A stretch of 64,000 nucleotides of DNA, taken from contig NZ_CP059896.1 of assembly GCF_014126615.1 (NCBI RefSeq), positions 3,048,501 to 3,112,500 on the forward strand, given 5' to 3'. Within the stretch, counting starts at the first letter, position 1. Each line of letters begins with the position of its first letter. Source of the DNA: Ciceribacter thiooxidans (lineage in GTDB: Bacteria; Pseudomonadota; Alphaproteobacteria; Rhizobiales; Rhizobiaceae). Shown here in pieces: positions 44,883 through 53,295 of the stretch. The notes below the pieces were generated by a model. The model had not been told where the DNA came from and made no database searches. It saw nothing but the letters and a program-made list of their open reading frames with translations. The translations under genes and the position numbers were made by a program.

Positions 44883-47111
44883 TCAGGCCACAAGCTTGAA
44901 TCTCAGGTTTTCCAGTTCGTCGGTCAGCCGGTCCACATCGCTGAGCTTCGGCTCTGACTTGCGCAACGCGCTCGCCCGTCCGGCAATATCGTTGAGGCCG
45001 ACGTTGATTGCGGCGCCCTTGATCGTGTGGAGAACGCGGTCGACATCATCCGGGCTTCCCTCGCGAACGGCCTGGCGCAGTTCCAGCACAAGGCTTGCGG
45101 CATCGTCGAAGAAGGACACGATCAGCTCCTGGAAAACGTCCTCGCCGAGCGCCTCGACCAGTTCCGATTGCCGTTCACCGTCGAGACCGTCGATGGGGAG
45201 CGGCGCCAGCATAGGGATGTCGACTGCCTCCAAATCCGGCAGGCCCATGTCATACGGGTCCGGCTTGGCATGATCGTCGATCTTTGTCTGCGAAAGTCTC
45301 GTCAGCACGCTGCGCAGCCTTTTCATGGTAATTGGCTTGGCTTCGAACCCCACCATCCCGGCTTCGACACAGTGCCGCCGGTCGTCGTCCGAGGCGTTTG
45401 CCGTCATGGCGACGATGGGGGTCGCTCCGTTCAGGCTGCCCGCGACAATCCGGCGGGTTGCCTCGATGCCGTCCATCACGGGCATCTGCATGTCCATGAA
45501 GATGAGGTCGAATGTCTCGTTTTCGCAAAGACGCACCGCCTCGGCCCCATCGTTGGCGACAGTGACGTCCTGGCAGAGCCGTTCCAGGAAACGCCGAGCC
45601 ACCTGCTGGTTGACCCGGTTGTCTTCGACCAGAAGGATACGCTTGCAAGGCAGACCCGCCGCCGCGTCCTGACCGGCCGCGTGGTTCGCCACCTCGTCCC
45701 GGTCCACCGCGATGACTGCAATCTCGAACCAGAAGATGCTTCCGACCCCGACCGTGCTGCTCATGCCGAGTTCACCGCCGAGCTTCTCGACGATCTGCTT
45801 GCAGATGGTGAGGCCGAGACCCGTGCCGCCATATCTGCGGCTGATGCTGGCATCCACCTGCGAGAACGGCTGGAAGAGCTTTTCAAGGCCGGCCTCGTCA
45901 ATGCCGATGCCGGTGTCCTCGACCTCGAAACGCAGCATCAGCTTGCCGGCGCGATAGAACTCCCGGACCCGAAGCGTGACCGTGCCCTTGCTGGTGAACT
46001 TAACGGCATTGCTCAGGAGGTTTAGCAGCACCTGACGCAGTCGCGTCGGATCCGTCCGGACATAATGGGCATCGAGCGCATCGGGTATGTCCAGAACAAC
46101 GGCATTGCCGTGCTCGGCTGCTCGGCCGCGAATGATGTTCGTAGTCGTTTCCGCCAGCGCCGAAATGTCGACGGCGCGCTCTTCGAGCTCGAGCTTGCCG
46201 TGCTCGATCTTGGCGTAGTCGAGGATCTCGTTGATGACTTCGAGCAACGCCTCGCCCGACGAGCGGATCGTCTTGACGCTCGAAAGAGCATCCTCCGGAA
46301 GCTCTGAGTATTCGAGCAGTTCCGCCATGCCGAGGATGGCGTTGAGCGGCGTGCGGATTTCGTGGCCCATGGTGGCCATGAATTGCGACTTCGCCCGGTT
46401 GCCTGCGTCCGCCGCTTCATAAGCTTCAGTGAGCTGCCGCGTGACGACCTTCAGCTCCCGTCCCGTCTGGCGGACGGCGCCCAGTTGCCGGCGTAACGTG
46501 ACCACAAGGAAAATGACGGAAGCGAGCAACAGGATAAGCATTGCGGCGGCGCTGCGCCCCAGATCGAGCACGGCGGCGCGGCTTATTTCGCGCTGGACGC
46601 TCTGCTCGGCATGCACGCGCGCCGGCAACTGCTCGACCTGACGTTCGAGGTCAGAAAGCGCTCGCTCGAGATCGGCGAGATGCTCGGCGGCGTCAGGGCC
46701 AGTGCCGAGTTGCGAAAGGACCTGCTCCGCGGCGGCCAAACCGGAGACCACCAACTGATAAAGAGTCGCCGTCGCGGTGTCGCGGGTGATGGATGGCTCG
46801 GTCCACGTCCGAGCGAGCTGGTCCAGTGCATCAAGGCGAACGCCGATCTCGTCCACGCGGACAGCTGCTGATACGCCGTTCCTCACCTCCGTCACGTCTT
46901 GCGCCAGGGCACGCAGATCGCGATCAAACTGGACGACAGACCAGAGAGCATCCTCGCGCGCATCGTTATAGAGCAACTGGAAATGACGGGAGATGTCGAC
47001 GAACAGCCCGACCAGTACGACGAGCAGGATGGCCGAAAGAACCTGGAGAATGGCCGCCGTGTCGGTGACCTTCCGCAAAGTCCGCCTGCCGACGCTCGCC
47101 AGGTCTCCCAT
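44883..47111 (-). CDS. Hybrid sensor histidine kinase with receiver and Hpt domains
   Basis: 742 residues from the ATG at 47111 behind GAGG. Order: TM1 (about 20-40), a helical periplasmic sensor of about 150 residues, TM2 (about 188-206), then HisKA with phosphoacceptor His250 in TMGHEIRTPLNAILG. The HATPase has NLLSNAVKFT, DTGIGI and GGTGLGL. The receiver has LLVEDNRVNQQ and Asp540 in FMDMQMPVMDG. The C-terminal Hpt domain has His695 in LHTIKGAAINVG. All phosphorelay residues are present, so a full His-Asp-His-Asp relay is likely, with the neighbouring receivers as final acceptors. The signal is unknown. Confidence 0.94.
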   Translation of the reverse strand: MGDLASVGRRTLRKVTDTAAILQVLSAILLVVLVGLFVDISRHFQLLYNDAREDALWSVVQFDRDLRALAQDVTEVRNGVSAAVRVDEIGVRLDALDQLARTWTEPSITRDTATATLYQLVVSGLAAAEQVLSQLGTGPDAAEHLADLERALSDLERQVEQLPARVHAEQSVQREISRAAVLDLGRSAAAMLILLLASVIFLVVTLRRQLGAVRQTGRELKVVTRQLTEAYEAADAGNRAKSQFMATMGHEIRTPLNAILGMAELLEYSELPEDALSSVKTIRSSGEALLEVINEILDYAKIEHGKLELEERAVDISALAETTTNIIRGRAAEHGNAVVLDIPDALDAHYVRTDPTRLRQVLLNLLSNAVKFTSKGTVTLRVREFYRAGKLMLRFEVEDTGIGIDEAGLEKLFQPFSQVDASISRRYGGTGLGLTICKQIVEKLGGELGMSSTVGVGSIFWFEIAVIAVDRDEVANHAAGQDAAAGLPCKRILLVEDNRVNQQVARRFLERLCQDVTVANDGAEAVRLCENETFDLIFMDMQMPVMDGIEATRRIVAGSLNGATPIVAMTANASDDDRRHCVEAGMVGFEAKPITMKRLRSVLTRLSQTKIDDHAKPDPYDMGLPDLEAVDIPMLAPLPIDGLDGERQSELVEALGEDVFQELIVSFFDDAASLVLELRQAVREGSPDDVDRVLHTIKGAAINVGLNDIAGRASALRKSEPKLSDVDRLTDELENLRFKLVA

Positions 47112-47118
47112 ACCGACC

Positions 47119-47508
47119 TCAACCAGCCGCTGCTGGAGTGGAACGGAGTCCCAGATGGGAGACAAGGAGATTGCGGAACGCCACCGCCTCCACCGGTTTC
47201 GTCAGGAATGCCGTCACGCCGGCCTCATGAGCCGCATCCTGCAGTTTCGGCTCCTGATCGGCCGTCACCATGACGATCGGCACGCCGTCGTAGCGCTCCA
47301 TCATCCTGATTTTGCGGACAACCTCGAGACCGGTCATGCCGGGCAGGATCTGATCGACGATCAACATGGAGAAGAAGGTGTTATGGCAAAGGGTCAGCGC
47401 CCGTGCGGCATCGCTCTCCACGACGATTTCCTCGTCAGTGACCTTCTTGGCCAGATGTTTCAGGATCATCGCGTTGGTCGCGTTATCTTCGACGATCAAG
47501 ATGGGCAT
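47119..47508 (-). CDS. Single-domain response regulator
   Basis: 129 residues from the ATG at 47508; a GTG at 47523 with a nearby AAGGG is an alternative. It is a stand-alone CheY-like receiver: MPILIVEDNATNAMILKHLA, the phospho-Asp in MLIVDQILPGMTG, Thr in VMVTADQE, and Lys in FLTKPVEAV. There is no output domain. It starts the operon with the hybrid kinase (7 bp gap) and the HD-GYP regulator, so it probably shares phosphate with the kinase's Hpt domain, as a sink or a switch. Confidence 0.88.
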   Translation of the reverse strand: MPILIVEDNATNAMILKHLAKKVTDEEIVVESDAARALTLCHNTFFSMLIVDQILPGMTGLEVVRKIRMMERYDGVPIVMVTADQEPKLQDAAHEAGVTAFLTKPVEAVAFRNLLVSHLGLRSTPAAAG

Positions 47509-47765
47509 GGTTTTCTCTGACACCCTTTTTCTTCTGTGCTGCGGCCGGTTCCGTCCGCCGGATCGCGCTGGGCGATACGGCTATGCGGAAGACCTCCGCG
47601 AATACCCGGTTGGTATCAGTCGCGAACTGAAATTGCCTGAAGCAAATTCTTCGAATTTTACGGTTTGCGGCACCGAGGGCGACAAGGAGAACCAGCCGTC
47701 ACGCGGGACCGCCTTGACGCATGGCCCGGAGGCCGGCGGATGCAGTGTCGGCGCTGGAAACCGGG

Positions 47766-48389
47766 TCAGAGATTGGTGATCACGAGATCGGCGGGGCGGC
47801 TCTGCCTGAGCACGCGGCGACCGTTCGGAAGATCGTTTTCGCCGACCTTCGCCGCGATCTCGGCAGGTGTGAGGCCATAGCCGCGCCAGCGACCGGTGAG
47901 GCGTTCGGCGAGCACCTCTTCGGGGACATCAAGAAGGATGGAAAGGTCGAAGAGCCCGGCGAGCCCAGACCACGGCGCCTCGTCGAGCAGCAGGTAGTTG
48001 CCCTCCGCGACGACGATGCGGTGGGCGGGCGATATCACGCGCGCGGAGGCGATGGCGATTTCGCGGTCGCGATCGAAGATCGGCACGAGCACCTCGCCGC
48101 CGGCGCGAATGGCGCGGACGATATCGATGAAGCCGCGAACGTCGAAGGTCTCCGGCGCCCCCTTGCGGTGCAGTAGCCCCTTTTCTCGAAGAACTGCATT
48201 ATCCATGTGGAAGCCGTCCATCGGCAACACGACAGCCGTTTCTCCGCGCTCGGCGAGTGTTCCGGCGAGCGTCTCCGCGATCGTCGACTTACCCGCGCCC
48301 GGCGGCCCGGCAATGGCGACCAGGAAACGGGCATGTCCTGCCGCCCGTCTCTTGATCTCGTCTGCAACCTCCGCCAGGCTCGGCGTCAT
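47766..48389 (-). CDS. frcK: FrcK, P-loop kinase-like protein of the fructose uptake operon
   Basis: 207 residues, a uridine-kinase-like P-loop protein: Walker A AIAGPPGAGKST, then PMDGFHMDN, RKGAPETFDVRGF, FDRDREIA and VAEGNYLLLDEAPW. The sequence resembles nucleoside and pantothenate kinases, but its position as last gene of frcBCAK identifies it as FrcK of S. meliloti, thought to be a kinase with an unproven substrate. The start overlaps the frcA stop by four bases. Confidence 0.87.
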   Translation of the reverse strand: MTPSLAEVADEIKRRAAGHARFLVAIAGPPGAGKSTIAETLAGTLAERGETAVVLPMDGFHMDNAVLREKGLLHRKGAPETFDVRGFIDIVRAIRAGGEVLVPIFDRDREIAIASARVISPAHRIVVAEGNYLLLDEAPWSGLAGLFDLSILLDVPEEVLAERLTGRWRGYGLTPAEIAAKVGENDLPNGRRVLRQSRPADLVITNL

Positions 48390-49168
48390 GCAGCCATTTC
48401 CGCGTCAGGCGCCGGGCGTGCGCCGGTCATGAAGGCGACCGCATCCGCCATCGAATAATCGCCGGGCTTGATGACGCAGAGGCGCCGCCCGAGCCGATGG
48501 ATGTGGATGCGGTCCGCGACCTCGAACACGTGCGGCATGTTGTGCGAGATGAGCACGATCGGCAGGCCGCGGGAGCGGACTTCCAGAATGAGCTCCAGCA
48601 CGCGGCGGGATTCCTTGACCCCGAGGGCGGCTGTCGGCTCGTCCATGATGACGACCTTCGACCCGAAAGCGGCAGCACGGGCCACGGCGACGCCCTGACG
48701 CTGGCCGCCGGACAGCGTTTCCACCGCCTGGTTGATGTTCTGGATCGTCATCAATCCCAGTTCCGTGAGCTTGTCGCGGGCGACCTTTTCCATGCGCTTG
48801 TGGTCGAGCATGCGGAAGACGGACCCGAGCGGACCCGGCCGGCGGATTTCGCGACCGAGGAACATGTTGTCGGCAATCGAAAGTGCCGGCGAAAGCGCGA
48901 GGTTCTGATAGACGGTTTCGATGCCGGCATCCCGCGCCTCCATCGGCGAGGAAAAGTGCACCGGCTTGCCTTCGAGCCGAATTTCGCCCTCGTCCGGGCG
49001 AACGGCGCCAGAGATCGCCTTGATTAGCGAAGACTTACCGGCGCCATTGTCGCCGATGACCGCAAGAATTTCGCCCGGATAGAGGTCGAAATCGGCGTTG
49101 TCGAGGGCGGTGACGCGACCGTATCGCTTGACGAGGCCGCGGGCGGTGAGAATGGCTTCCTGTGACAT
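48386..49168 (-). CDS. frcA: Fructose ABC transporter ATP-binding protein FrcA
   Basis: 260 residues from the ATG that overlaps the frcC stop by one base. It has a single ABC domain, unlike the double-domain RbsA/XylG type: Walker A VIGDNGAGKSSLIKAIS, signature ETLSGGQRQGVAVARAA, Walker B VVIMDEPTAAL and the switch His in LISHNM. It energises fructose (and related sugar) uptake with FrcC and FrcB. Single-domain ATPases are known for the Frc group. Confidence 0.94.
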   Translation of the reverse strand: MSQEAILTARGLVKRYGRVTALDNADFDLYPGEILAVIGDNGAGKSSLIKAISGAVRPDEGEIRLEGKPVHFSSPMEARDAGIETVYQNLALSPALSIADNMFLGREIRRPGPLGSVFRMLDHKRMEKVARDKLTELGLMTIQNINQAVETLSGGQRQGVAVARAAAFGSKVVIMDEPTAALGVKESRRVLELILEVRSRGLPIVLISHNMPHVFEVADRIHIHRLGRRLCVIKPGDYSMADAVAFMTGARPAPDAEMAA

Positions 49169-50226
49169 CAGCTTGCTACCTTTCTGATCCACTGGTCGAC
49201 GGCAACCGCCGAGATTATGAGAACGCCGGTCAGGAAGACCTTCCACTGCGGATCAGCGCCGAGCATGTTGAGGCCCATCGATACGACACCGACGATCATC
49301 GCCCCGATGAGCGTGCCGAGAATGGAGCCGCGTCCGCCGAAGAGCGAGATGCCGCCGATCACTGCCGCCGTCACGGCCTGAAGGTTGTAGTCAGTCACAG
49401 CCGCAGAGGGGGAAATCGAACCGTTGCGGCCAATCGAGACCCAGGCGGCGACAGCAGCGATCACTCCCGCCAGGGAATAGGCACCGAGAAGGACCCTGTC
49501 GGTCCGGATGCCGGACAGCTTCGCCGCCTCCGGATCGTCGCCTACGGCGTAAAGATGCCGGCCCCAGGCGGTATGATTGAGGGCATACCATAAGATGAGG
49601 ACCAGGATTACCATTGTCACCACGCCGATCGTGAAGACGGCGGAACCGATCTTGAAGCTGTTTCCGAAGAAGTGCAGGAACGGTGCGTTCGCCGCGACGT
49701 CGGTTTCCCGAATGGTCTCATTGGCGGAGTAGATGAAGTTCGTCGACATGACGATGTACCAGGTGCCGAGCGTGACGATGAACGGCGGCAGCTTCACCTT
49801 GGCGACGAGGAAGCCGTTCAGCAGACCGCACAATCCGCCCGCGACGAGGCCGGCGAGGATCGCAACCGGCGACGGCAGTCCGTAGGTGACCGCAAAGTTG
49901 CCCATGATGACCGCAGAGATGACCATGACGACCCCGATCGACAAATCGATGCCCGCCGTCAGGATGACAATCGTCTGCCCGGCCGCGAGGATGCCGACGA
50001 TGGCGATCTGCTGGAGAATGAGGGTCAGCGTATAGCTCGAGAAAAACTTTCCGCCGATCGTGACGCCGAAGATGATGATGGCCGATACGAGCACGATGAA
50101 CGGCACGGCCGCCGGCGTCGAGTGCAGGAAGTGCTGTACCTTCCGAAGTAAGGACCTGTCCTCGAACGCGGCGATCGATTGGTCGCTCTTGTCGAGAACC
50201 TTTTCGAATTCCTGGATACTTGCCAT
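49168..50226 (-). CDS. frcC: Fructose ABC transporter permease FrcC
   Basis: 352 residues, a BPD_transp_2-type sugar permease with about eight to ten TM helices: an N-terminal cytoplasmic tail (MASIQEFEKVLDKSDQSIAA), then LTLILQQIAIVGILAAGQTI, TAGIDLSIGVVMVISAVIMG, HLYAVGDDPEAAKLSGI (EAA-like loop) and AVTAAVIGGISLFGGRGSIL. It forms the inner-membrane channel of the fructose importer. About 100 bp after frcB, with a hairpin between. Confidence 0.95.
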   Translation of the reverse strand: MASIQEFEKVLDKSDQSIAAFEDRSLLRKVQHFLHSTPAAVPFIVLVSAIIIFGVTIGGKFFSSYTLTLILQQIAIVGILAAGQTIVILTAGIDLSIGVVMVISAVIMGNFAVTYGLPSPVAILAGLVAGGLCGLLNGFLVAKVKLPPFIVTLGTWYIVMSTNFIYSANETIRETDVAANAPFLHFFGNSFKIGSAVFTIGVVTMVILVLILWYALNHTAWGRHLYAVGDDPEAAKLSGIRTDRVLLGAYSLAGVIAAVAAWVSIGRNGSISPSAAVTDYNLQAVTAAVIGGISLFGGRGSILGTLIGAMIVGVVSMGLNMLGADPQWKVFLTGVLIISAVAVDQWIRKVAS

Positions 50227-50270
50227 GTGAACCCTCCCGTAGGGACCCGGCGCATATTGCTTTCCGGTTT

Positions 50271-50296
50271 GAAAAAGGGCGGCCGAGACCGCCCTT
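50271..50296 (-). terminator. Intercistronic hairpin with T-run between frcB and frcC
   Basis: On the minus strand AAGGGCGG (50289-50296) and CCGCCCTT (50275-50282) pair over a 6-nt loop and are followed by TTTTTC, an intrinsic terminator between frcB and frcC. It probably lets most transcripts end after frcB, giving more binding protein than permease. Confidence 0.7.
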
Positions 50297-50327
50297 CAGT
50301 TTATTGTCGACCTAAAGGATCAGGGCA

Positions 50328-51353
50328 TCAACCCCAGCACTTGTTCAGGCCTTCCTTGGTGTCGATGGACGGAACACCTTCGGCCGGCTTGTCGGTGACG
50401 AGCGCAACACCAGTGTCGAAGAAGTCCTTGCCTTCGGTCGGCTGCGGCTTCGTGCCGTCCTTGGCAAACTTGGCGATGGCTTCGATACCGAGCGACGCCA
50501 TCAGCAGCGGATACTGCTGGGAGGTCGCACCGATCTGGCCTTCGGCAACCGCCTTGACGCCCGGGCAACCGCCGTCGACCGAGACGATCAGGACGTCGTT
50601 TTCCTTGCCGACAGCCTTGAGCGCCTGGTAGGCGCCGACGGCAGCCGGTTCGTTGATCGTGTGGATGACGTTGATTTCGGAGTCCTTCTGGAGAAGGTTC
50701 TCCATGGCGGTACGGCCGCCTTCTTCGTTGCCGTTCGTCACGTCGTGGCCGACGATGCGCGCATCATCTTCGTCACCGATCTTGTTCGGATCCTTGGGAT
50801 CAATGCCGAAGCCGATCATGAAGCCCTGGTCGCGCAGGACGTCGACCGTCGGCTGGGACGGCGTCAGGTCGAGGAAGCCGACCTTGGCATCCTTGGCCTT
50901 GTCGCCGAGGGTCGCCGCAGCCCACTGGCCGATGAGCTTGCCGGCGAGAAGGTTGTCGGTCGCAAACGTGGCGTCGGCGGCATCGAGAGGTTCGAGCGGC
51001 GTGTCGAGAGCAATCACGAGAAGACCGGCGTCACGTGCCTTCTTTACCGCCGGAACGATGCCCTTGGTGTCGGATGCGGTGAGCAGGATGCCCTTCGCGC
51101 CGTCCGCGATGCAGGACTCGATTGCTGCGACCTGGCTTTCGGAATCACCGTCGACCTTGCCGGCATAAGCCTTGAGTGTAACGCCCAGTTCCTTGGCCTT
51201 GGCGGTCGCGCCTTCCTTCATCTTGACGAAGAAGGGGTTGGTGTCGGTCTTGGTGATGAGGCACGCAGAGACGTCTTCGGCGCGTGCCGGTGCCGCGAAG
51301 ACGACGCCGAGGGCCAGAGCCGACACGGCGGTTGCGAGCAGAGTTTTCTTCAT
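50328..51353 (-). CDS. frcB: Periplasmic fructose-binding protein FrcB
   Basis: 341 residues: a signal peptide ([20 protein letters not shown], cleavage after ARA before EDVSA), then a periplasmic-binding-protein fold of the ribose/galactose class ([60 protein letters not shown]). It is the binding component of the Frc ABC transporter. The ATG follows GGAGGAAGAA. A TTGACA box lies at 51496-51501, with frcR divergent. Confidence 0.95.
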   Translation of the reverse strand: MKKTLLATAVSALALGVVFAAPARAEDVSACLITKTDTNPFFVKMKEGATAKAKELGVTLKAYAGKVDGDSESQVAAIESCIADGAKGILLTASDTKGIVPAVKKARDAGLLVIALDTPLEPLDAADATFATDNLLAGKLIGQWAAATLGDKAKDAKVGFLDLTPSQPTVDVLRDQGFMIGFGIDPKDPNKIGDEDDARIVGHDVTNGNEEGGRTAMENLLQKDSEINVIHTINEPAAVGAYQALKAVGKENDVLIVSVDGGCPGVKAVAEGQIGATSQQYPLLMASLGIEAIAKFAKDGTKPQPTEGKDFFDTGVALVTDKPAEGVPSIDTKEGLNKCWG

Positions 51354-51495
51354 TTCTTCCTCCCGAAATTATTCAGCGGCCGTTTGCGGCCACGCGACAT
51401 ACGAATGGGTCCGGACGCGATCTCCGCGACCGATGGTGGCTCGAAGGGTCAGTGCAACTTCCTCCGACGCCATTAAGAACACCGGCTGACGGCTC

Positions 51496-51532
51496 TGTCA
51501 ATAAATAAATCCAATTGAATTATTAATTGGAT
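51496..51532. promoter_or_regulatory. frcB-frcR divergent control region with palindromic operator
   Basis: A perfect 8-bp inverted repeat ATCCAATT-N8-AATTGGAT lies at 51509-51532, seven bases from a TTGACA -35 box for frcB (51496-51501, minus strand). It lies between the divergent frcB and frcR genes. The placement suggests an operator for the ROK-type regulator FrcR; binding is inference. Confidence 0.55.
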
Positions 51533-51596
51533 GTGACATGCTGGGGCAAATGGTGCATGAAGCGGGAAGCACTCGGTCGGAAAGGAGGAGCGGCCA

Positions 51597-52844
51597 ATGT
51601 CATCTACCGAACATCCGGCCCCCAAGTCCGACCTTCCACAGTTTGTGAGCGCGGGCGGCGGCGCAAACCAGGTACGCGTACGGGCTTACAACGAACGGCT
51701 CGTGCTCTCGCTCGTTCGGCGTCAAGGCGGCATTTCGAAGGCCGACATCGCGCGCCAAACCGGCCTTTCGGCACAGACCGTTTCCGTCATCATGCGGGCG
51801 CTCGAAAAGGACGAACTGCTGATCCGCGGCAAGCCCATCCGGGGAAAGGTGGGGCAACCTTCCGTGCCGATGTTCCTCAACCCCGACGCTGTCTTCTCCT
51901 TCGGCGTCAAGATAGGCCGCCGCAGCGCGGACCTGATCCTGATGGACTTCGTTGGAAAGATCAGGCTGCAGCTCCATCGCACCTATCGCTATCCGGAACC
52001 GCGGGAGATACTCGCCTTCATCGCCGGAGGCATCGCCGAACTCGAAGGTCGCATGTCCGTCGAACAGAAGGCGAATGTGGCCGGCGTCGGCATAGCGGCT
52101 CCGTTCGAACTCTGGAACTGGGCTGACGAAGTCGGTGCCCCGCAAGGTGCCATGGACGCATGGCGCGATTTCGACCTGCAGGCAGAGGTCGCCGCGCAAG
52201 TCCCCTATCCGGTCTTCCTGCAGAACGACGCGACGAGCGCCTGTGGTGCCGAACTGGTTTTCGGCCTCGGCTCCCGCTATCCGGATTTCGTCTACTTCTA
52301 CGTCGGATCATTCATCGGCGGTGGAATCGTCCTGAATTCCACCGTCTTCGTCGGGCGAACGGGAACGGCGGGCGCAATCGGCCCCCTCCCGGTCCGCAAC
52401 AAGCAAGGGGAAACGAGGCAGCTGCTGGAAATCGCCTCGATCTTCGTGCTGGAAAATCTCCTGCACGAACGTGGCATCGATCCGCAGCCCCTGTGGTATG
52501 CCGCATCCGATTGGATCGACTTCGGCGAACCTCTGGAGATATGGATTCGCGACAGCGCCGACGCCATCGCTCAAGCCACGGTCGCTGCTTCCTCGATCAT
52601 CGACTTTTCCGCGGCGGTGATAGACGGTGGCTTTCCCGATTGGGTGCGCCACCGTCTGGTCGCCGCCGTCAACGAATCTTTCGAGCGCCTCGATCTCCAG
52701 GGCATTCAGGTGCCGGAGATCGTCGAGGGCGTCGTCGGAAGCCAGGCGCGCGCTATCGGCGGTGCAAGTCTGCCGATCTTCGCGCGCTATCTCACAGACC
52801 AGACAGTGCTATTCAAGGAAATCGAACATGCTGAAGGGACTTGA
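51597..52844 (+). CDS. frcR: ROK family transcriptional regulator FrcR
   Basis: 415 residues; the ATG follows AAGGAGG. The N-terminal winged helix (VRAYNERLVLSLVRRQGGIS, KADIARQTGLSAQTVSVIMR) is followed by a ROK sugar-kinase-like domain with NDATSACGAELVFG and a glycine-rich VGSFIGGGIVLN. The expected zinc-binding C-x-C-G motif is replaced, so it is probably a pure regulator without kinase activity. It is divergent from frcBCAK, as in S. meliloti, where FrcR controls fructose uptake. Its end overlaps the next gene by 17 bp. Confidence 0.9.
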   Translation: MSSTEHPAPKSDLPQFVSAGGGANQVRVRAYNERLVLSLVRRQGGISKADIARQTGLSAQTVSVIMRALEKDELLIRGKPIRGKVGQPSVPMFLNPDAVFSFGVKIGRRSADLILMDFVGKIRLQLHRTYRYPEPREILAFIAGGIAELEGRMSVEQKANVAGVGIAAPFELWNWADEVGAPQGAMDAWRDFDLQAEVAAQVPYPVFLQNDATSACGAELVFGLGSRYPDFVYFYVGSFIGGGIVLNSTVFVGRTGTAGAIGPLPVRNKQGETRQLLEIASIFVLENLLHERGIDPQPLWYAASDWIDFGEPLEIWIRDSADAIAQATVAASSIIDFSAAVIDGGFPDWVRHRLVAAVNESFERLDLQGIQVPEIVEGVVGSQARAIGGASLPIFARYLTDQTVLFKEIEHAEGT

Positions 52845-53256
52845 TCCTCTTCTCGGACCCGACCTGCTCGCCACCCTCCGAGCCATGGGTCACGGCGACG
52901 AGATCGCCATCGTCGATGGCAACTATCCCGGCGTCGAACACGCCCGCCGCCTCATCCGTCTCGACGGGCACGGGCTGGTGCCGGTGCTCAACGCGGTCCT
53001 CAGCGTGTTGCCGATCGACGATTTCGTCCCGGAAGCGATCTTCCGGTCGACGGTCGGTCCGGATCGCGACCGGCTCGACCCAGTGCATAACGAGATCCTC
53101 GATTGCTGCAGCCGGCATGAGCCGCAACGGAGCGTGACGCCGCTCGTTGGAAGCACCTTCTATGATCGGGTCCGCGCAGCCCACGCGATCGTTCAGACAG
53201 GCGAGCCACGCCTCTACGCCAACGTGATCCTGCGCAAGGGTGTAATCTATCCCTAA
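52828..53256 (+). CDS. RbsD/FucU family sugar mutarotase
   Basis: 142 residues from the ATG at 52828, inside the 3' end of frcR (17-bp overlap), which suggests translational coupling. RbsD/FucU pattern: LLATLRAMGHGDEIAIVDGN (with the catalytic-type His), HGLVPVLNAVLSVLPIDDFV, and a C-terminal TGEPRLYANVILRKGVIYP. These cytoplasmic proteins interconvert sugar anomers. By context it could act on fructose or another substrate of the Frc transporter; FucU-type fucose mutarotase is the nearest named function. Confidence 0.88.
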   Translation: MLKGLDPLLGPDLLATLRAMGHGDEIAIVDGNYPGVEHARRLIRLDGHGLVPVLNAVLSVLPIDDFVPEAIFRSTVGPDRDRLDPVHNEILDCCSRHEPQRSVTPLVGSTFYDRVRAAHAIVQTGEPRLYANVILRKGVIYP

Positions 53257-53295
53257 GACAGCCAAGCGGCGGTCGCCCGGACCGCCGCACGCCGC

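Noticed and set aside
47644..47658. Palindrome AAATTC-TTC-GAATTT upstream of the single-domain response regulator gene
   Set aside because: Short and AT-rich, about 136 bp from the start; no regulator or second copy supports a role.
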